Source: Desulfobulbaceae bacterium (GTDB taxonomy: Bacteria > Desulfobacterota > Desulfobulbia > Desulfobulbales > Desulfocapsaceae). From it: a stretch of DNA of 9,609 nucleotides. A program made the translations under genes and the position numbers. The DNA lies in contig JAUVON010000084.1 of assembly GCA_030599175.1 (NCBI GenBank), positions 1 through 9,609 of the forward strand. Direction: 5' to 3'. A model generated the notes under the pieces. That model was not told where the DNA came from. It worked only from the letters and a program-made list of their open reading frames with translations, and did not search any database. This document shows, in pieces, positions 7,601 through 9,609 of the stretch. Numbering within the stretch: the stretch's first letter is position 1; every line of letters begins with the position of its first letter.

Positions 7601-7883
7601 CGGTATCGTCGTACGTAACTCCATCATTCTTATCGACTTTATCGAACTGCGTCTCAAAGAGGGGTATCCTTTGTCTAAAGCGGTGGTGGATGCGGGAGCA
7701 ATTCGCTTTCGGCCCATGCTGCTTACTGCCCTTGCGGTAGTCATCGGAGCCTCTGTTATCCTGGCAGATCCGATTTTCCAGGGCCTTGCCATCTCACTAA
7801 TGTTCGGTGAGATCGCCTCACTGCTGGTGAGTCGAATGGCTGTACCTGTGCTCTATTACAGCCTGAAAAAACATCAACGTTAA
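4668..7883 (+). CDS. RND-family efflux permease (AcrB-like, HAE1 type)
   Basis: Proton-driven inner-membrane pump of the tripartite exporter, 1071 residues, the full length for the AcrB/MexB superfamily. TM1 is at about 25-44; a periplasmic porter half follows, then TM2-TM6 (about 350-510), TM7 (about 548-568), a second porter half, and a final TM block from about 915 to the end. Proton-relay residues by motif: Asp416 and Asp417 in GILVDDAIVVVEN (AcrB Asp407/Asp408) and, in the last TM block, Arg1013 and Thr1020 (IRFRPMLLT; AcrB Arg971/Thr978). At the AcrB Lys940 position the protein has Arg983 (GIVVRNSIILIDF). The N-terminal signature PREEEPQI marks a subgroup of HAE1-like pumps; heavy-metal CusA types look different in TM4 and TM10. 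The gene follows the adaptor stop by 22 bp without a good Shine-Dalgarno; an alternative ATG at 4692 is no better. Only 32 bp, without a visible terminator, separate it from the convergent neighbour. Substrate unknown. Confidence 0.96.
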   Translation: MKSNSNNRMGFAGRLASTFIASKLTPLGIIASLLLGYLAIVMLPREEEPQIKVPMIDVLVSMPGASPKEVEERLSIPMEKLLYELPGVEYIYSTSMQGQSLLVVRFFVGESLETSIVRLNQKLATNFDRIPKSVRKPLIKPHTIDDVPIMALTFHSKSYGHYTLRRLAAQVDDSINNISDVAETKLIGGTKRQLTIHFDPLLLASRNLTLDELAPHIQQVNSQIHSGNLKSLNQEILLQTGTFLENSREIGRVVVGVYGGNPVYLNDVATITDGPEEPSNYVLYGEPENKSREAAVTLSIAKRPGANAVSVVHEVEERLESLKGTLIPADLQITITRNYGETAAEKSNELLFHMGIAVFGVALLILFFLGWRESIIVMLAIPSTLALTLLVFYLYGYTLNRITLFALIFSIGILVDDAIVVVENIVRHLRLPINRGRSMTEVAIEAVEEVGNPTILATWAVIAAILPMAFVGGLMGPYMRPIPIGSSAAMVFSLIIAFTVTPWAATHILKKPEISDTSHGEETTPDDWFTRIYHRIMDPLLAHAVWRTGFYIVITAMLLASCSMVYLGMVKVKMLPFDNKSEFQVILNMPEGSTLEQTSRVAMEMADVISEDPAVVNYQIYTGTASPYNFNGLVRHYFMRQGPTVADIQVNLLPKSERTLQSHDIAKRVRPAIAEVAKKYGAAVAVAEVPPGPPVLQTIVAEIYGPTNEARVKLAKEVKEILHSTTGVVDIDWFQEKERNRKIITVDKEKAALNGISEQQVTRAITTAVKGLTLDLYHQPLDKESINIVLQLPPKYRARVETLLNISLRSETTPGAPLVPLRELVHVSEQLVEQPIYRKNLKPVIYVTADVADLVESPVYAILEMNKKLAELDGRDFGGREERVKIYNLNQPFSEAEPSIKWDGEWHITLEVFRDLGLAFCVVMILIYMLMVGWFKNYFTPLVVMAAIPFSLIGILPAHWGFGAFFTATSMIGFMAGAGIVVRNSIILIDFIELRLKEGYPLSKAVVDAGAIRFRPMLLTALAVVIGASVILADPIFQGLAISLMFGEIASLLVSRMAVPVLYYSLKKHQR

Positions 7884-7915
7884 ATTCACCTTTATAAGCA
7901 GGCTGGAGGAACCAC

Positions 7916-8680
7916 TCAATTAAGCGAAAATCGTGCGTCTTCCGCTTCCCTGCCTTCTCCGGGGAAATACGTTAATTCGGTAAAAGTGGTTTTGCCATCA
8001 TCGCCGACTGTAATTACAGCCGAAGATCGTGTACCGTAGCCAGGGCTATCTATAAATATTGTGCCAAGCAACCGCTCCCATTCCTGCCCTATACCGGTAT
8101 CAGGAAGAAGCCCATCCTGAGGGCGGTGCCTGTCTCTGAGCTGATCAAATATTTTTTCCGTCTCAACCAGATCTGTATCCACCATAACAGCTTTGAGCAA
8201 CTCCTTTCCTCTGACCACCTTAGGCCATGGTGTATCAAGAAAATGGTTACTCAATCCGTAGAAACCCGGTTCAAGCCGAGCATAGTTATTCTTCCGGTTG
8301 GTATAATAAAAAAGATCATCTCCCTCTCCCAGGATAAGATTGAACCCGTTAAACAGTGACGCCTTCCCGCTCAATTCGTCTAAAAAATCTACTACTGATA
8401 TTTTCGAGTCGAGATAAGAGCGAAGTATTTCTCCCCTGGAAGGTGCATTTTCAAGCTGCCTGCCTCCTTCACGGTAATTGGTGAGGGCAGCAATTTTCCC
8501 ATCCCGGTTAATTCCGAGCCATGTCCCGCCACCCTGAAGATCCAGCCCTGCCAGGATGCATTTATTCTGATCAATAAAATCAAGGGGAGCTGTCGGTCTT
8601 TGCAAAAACTCATCACGGTTGGCAGCAACCACCATTTTATACCCTGGAGTAGTTTTATAGGATAAAAAGAGAAGACACAT
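7916..8680 (-). CDS. NRDE-family (TANGO2-like) protein
   Basis: A 254-residue cytoplasmic protein of the NRDE/TANGO2 family (formerly DUF833). The hallmark Asn-Arg-Asp-Glu lies at 21-24 (VVAANRDEF) after the typical N-terminus MCLLFLSY, whose Cys2 becomes N-terminal once Met is removed. Further family motifs are in order: GGGTWLGIN (50-58), TNYR (67-70), SRG (81-83), GFNL (112-115), YGLSN (141-145), TPWPKV (150-155) and YGTRSS (215-220). Length is normal and the protein looks intact. Eukaryotic TANGO2/HRG-9 and some bacterial members have been linked to heme trafficking; the family's exact chemistry is unsettled, so a heme role here is inference. The start ATG (8680) lies 6 bp after the stop of the 72-codon gene; GGAAG (8693-8697) is a weak, distant ribosome-binding site, suggesting coupling. 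It converges on the pump operon. Confidence 0.93.
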   Translation of the reverse strand: MCLLFLSYKTTPGYKMVVAANRDEFLQRPTAPLDFIDQNKCILAGLDLQGGGTWLGINRDGKIAALTNYREGGRQLENAPSRGEILRSYLDSKISVVDFLDELSGKASLFNGFNLILGEGDDLFYYTNRKNNYARLEPGFYGLSNHFLDTPWPKVVRGKELLKAVMVDTDLVETEKIFDQLRDRHRPQDGLLPDTGIGQEWERLLGTIFIDSPGYGTRSSAVITVGDDGKTTFTELTYFPGEGREAEDARFSLN

Positions 8681-8686
8681 TGATTT

Positions 8687-8905
8687 TCAGGACTTCCGGG
8701 GCCATGTCTCATCATGCTTTTCTTCAACAAAATAGCAGAATATCGGCCATTCAAATTCTTTTTTCGAAATGGGGCATCTCAAGGTGACTTTATGCTCACC
8801 GATAGCAGCTACCTCCCAATCTCCATGCCTCCGACTTCCTTCAATATGGATTTTTTGACCTACACGGAAAGAATATGGAGTAAAAACAGCAACATCATAT
8901 TTCAT
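8687..8905 (-). CDS. Small conserved-looking protein of unknown function
   Basis: A 72-residue protein I do not recognise as a named family. It has no signal peptide or membrane segment. The middle alternates hydrophobic and charged residues (VGQKIHIEG, GDWEVAAIGEHKVTLRCPI, then FEWPIFCYFVEE), which suggests a small all-beta domain, perhaps SH3/KOW-like; that is inference. Two cysteines are present, in RCPIS and FCYF. The C-terminus is charged. The ATG at 8905 has GGTGA six bases upstream (8912-8916); an in-frame TTG at 8911 would directly abut that site and is less likely. The gene is the first of a two-gene unit with the NRDE/TANGO2 gene, 6 bp apart. An antisense frame through 8714-8962 is also open, but the minus-strand frame has the better start and neighbour spacing. 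Confidence 0.72.
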   Translation of the reverse strand: MKYDVAVFTPYSFRVGQKIHIEGSRRHGDWEVAAIGEHKVTLRCPISKKEFEWPIFCYFVEEKHDETWPRKS

Positions 8906-8973
8906 AATCAATCACCAAAGAGAAAGAATTTATTTATCGAACATAAAGCAGAAACAATTTAAAAGAGTATTAA

Positions 8974-8998
8974 TGAGAGACTATCCAAATTTCTCTCA
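8974..8998. promoter_or_regulatory. Perfect 7-bp inverted repeat between divergent units
   Basis: TGAGAGA (8974-8980) and TCTCTCA (8992-8998) are perfect inverted copies with an 11-base AT-rich spacer. The site lies 69 bp upstream of the minus-strand two-gene unit's start and just before the Shine-Dalgarno of the 30-codon plus-strand ORF. It could be an operator or an RNA hairpin. No clear -35/-10 pair was found around it on either strand. Confidence 0.3.
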
Positions 8999-9012
8999 CA
9001 AGAAGGTACTCT

Positions 9013-9105
9013 ATGTTCAATGAGAATTTCCACCTCTTTTTGAAGCTACAAAACAGTGGTCTTGCATTTGCCGACAAAGTGAGTAATTTGTATCCGTGTA
9101 ATTGA
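9013..9105 (+). CDS. Possible 30-residue small protein or leader peptide
   Basis: A short open frame, beginning MFNENFHLFLKLQNSG and ending SNLYPCN, in the gap before the Nudix gene. Its main support is a good Shine-Dalgarno, AGAAGG (9001-9006), six bases before the ATG, better than that of the Nudix gene itself. The composition is unremarkable and there is no membrane segment. It ends 55 bp before the Nudix start, so it could be a leader peptide, a small protein or a remnant of a lost gene. A frame of 30 codons in an intergenic gap may also arise by chance. Confidence 0.25.
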   Translation: MFNENFHLFLKLQNSGLAFADKVSNLYPCN

Positions 9106-9160
9106 TTATCCCCATATTCCCCAACTCATTATCAACCATTTTGCTGTACCTGTTTAATAG

Positions 9161-9609
9161 ATGCTAATGCCACCACAGATTGCTACAGCTGCCGTCGCCA
9201 TAATCAAAGTTCTTACCCCGGAGGAAAGATTTTTAATCCTCCGAAGAGCCAACCATCCTTCAGACCCGTGGTCCGGTCAGTTCTCATTCCCTGGGGGACG
9301 AAAAGAGGAAAAAGACAAAAACTTGCTTAAGACGTGTATCAGAGAAACTGTTGAAGAGGTCGGTGTTATACTCACCCCTGAAATGGTGGCAACTAAACTC
9401 CCGGTAACCCCTGCCGGCAGAAATATGAAAAGTCCGGTATGGGTGCAGCCGTTTATGTTCGTTTTACAGAACCAGCCACCCGTTGTACTCAATCCCAGGG
9501 AAGTCCAAAGCGTATGCTGGCTCAACTCTGAAAATTTTCAAATAAAACAGAACCACAGGGAAGTTGAACTTCTCCCCGACCAGTTCTTCCCTGCTTTCCC
9601 CCTTGAAGA
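9161..9609 (+). CDS. Nudix hydrolase, CoA-pyrophosphatase (NudL/NUDT7/8) type, partial
   Basis: The first 149 codons of a Nudix hydrolase; the frame is still open at the window end. Family members cleave nucleoside diphosphates linked to another group; this subgroup typically splits CoA and its derivatives to phosphopantetheine products. The protein starts MLMPPQIATAAVAIIK. The segment GQFSFPGGRKEEKD and the downstream RETVEEVGV form the Nudix box. The spacing between the second Gly of PGG and the RE pair is one residue longer than in the standard box and matches the NudL/NUDT7/8 pattern, which also has the (S/G)GQ-x-(S/A)FPGG lead-in. The catalytic Arg-Glu and Glu-Glu are intact. An in-frame TAG directly precedes the ATG (9158-9160), so the start is 9161 or ATG 9167; neither has a clear ribosome-binding site. 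Substrate assignment to CoA rests on motif spacing only. Confidence 0.88.
   Translation, partial: MLMPPQIATAAVAIIKVLTPEERFLILRRANHPSDPWSGQFSFPGGRKEEKDKNLLKTCIRETVEEVGVILTPEMVATKLPVTPAGRNMKSPVWVQPFMFVLQNQPPVVLNPREVQSVCWLNSENFQIKQNHREVELLPDQFFPAFPLE

Noticed and set aside
7884..7915. Bidirectional terminator between the convergent pump operon and NRDE gene
   Set aside because: The 32-bp gap contains no GC-rich stem followed by a T or A tract; termination signals, if any, must lie inside the neighbouring genes.
8392..8754. 120-codon minus-strand frame overlapping the NRDE gene and the 72-codon gene
   Set aside because: It shares DNA with two better-supported genes on the same strand in another frame and shows no family motifs.
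8714..8962. 82-codon plus-strand frame opposite the 72-codon gene
   Set aside because: The minus-strand frame has a proper GGTGA-ATG start and operon-like spacing to the NRDE gene; the plus frame has neither.
1..9609. CRISPR array, tRNA, rRNA, transposase or phage genes
   Set aside because: No regularly spaced repeats, cloverleaf-like sequence, rRNA-like stretch or transposase/integrase motif was seen on either strand; the two left-edge repeat copies are too few and too unevenly set to be CRISPR.

Overview
The window reads as chromosomal DNA of a Gram-negative bacterium. It encodes a complete tripartite pump (outer-membrane TolC-like channel, lipoprotein adaptor, inner-membrane RND permease), which needs two membranes. 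Base composition looks moderate (mid-40s % GC by eye). The mix of genes (soluble hybrid kinase, RND pump of the 'PREEEPQ' type, NRDE/TANGO2 protein) would fit a Desulfobacterota-like host, but that placement is an inference and is weak.

Layout. Positions 1-220 are non-coding and repeat-rich: an imperfect inverted repeat (9-41 / 80-112) and an exact 20-bp direct repeat (55-74 / 164-183). A soluble hybrid sensor kinase (PAS, HisKA, HATPase, receiver; 221-1930) follows. A 307-bp intergenic region (1931-2237) holds a candidate promoter, a perfect AT-rich palindrome that could be an operator, and a small hairpin placing the ribosome-binding sequence in its loop. Next comes a same-strand efflux operon: TolC-family channel (2238-3605), lipoprotein adaptor (3605-4645, start and stop overlapping by one base) and RND permease (4668-7883). 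Convergent to it, on the minus strand, is a two-gene unit: a 72-codon protein of unknown function (8687-8905) followed after 6 bp by an NRDE/TANGO2-family protein (7916-8680). After a 255-bp gap that contains a 30-codon ORF with a good Shine-Dalgarno sequence, a Nudix hydrolase of the CoA-pyrophosphatase (NudL/NUDT7/8) type starts at 9161 and runs off the window end.

How the genes work together. Channel, adaptor and permease should form one envelope-spanning proton-driven exporter; its substrate cannot be read from the sequence. The kinase lies upstream on the same strand but is separated by 307 bp with apparent regulatory signals, so co-regulation is possible but unproven. It carries its own receiver, has no DNA-binding domain, and no partner regulator or Hpt protein is encoded here. 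NRDE/TANGO2 and Nudix proteins are housekeeping-like and show no clear link to the pump.

No mobile-element gene, CRISPR array, tRNA or rRNA was seen. I find no convincing new multi-gene system; the points most worth a second look are the left-edge repeats, the palindrome before the pump operon, the Lys-to-Arg change in the pump's proton-relay site, and the small unknown protein paired with the TANGO2-family gene.
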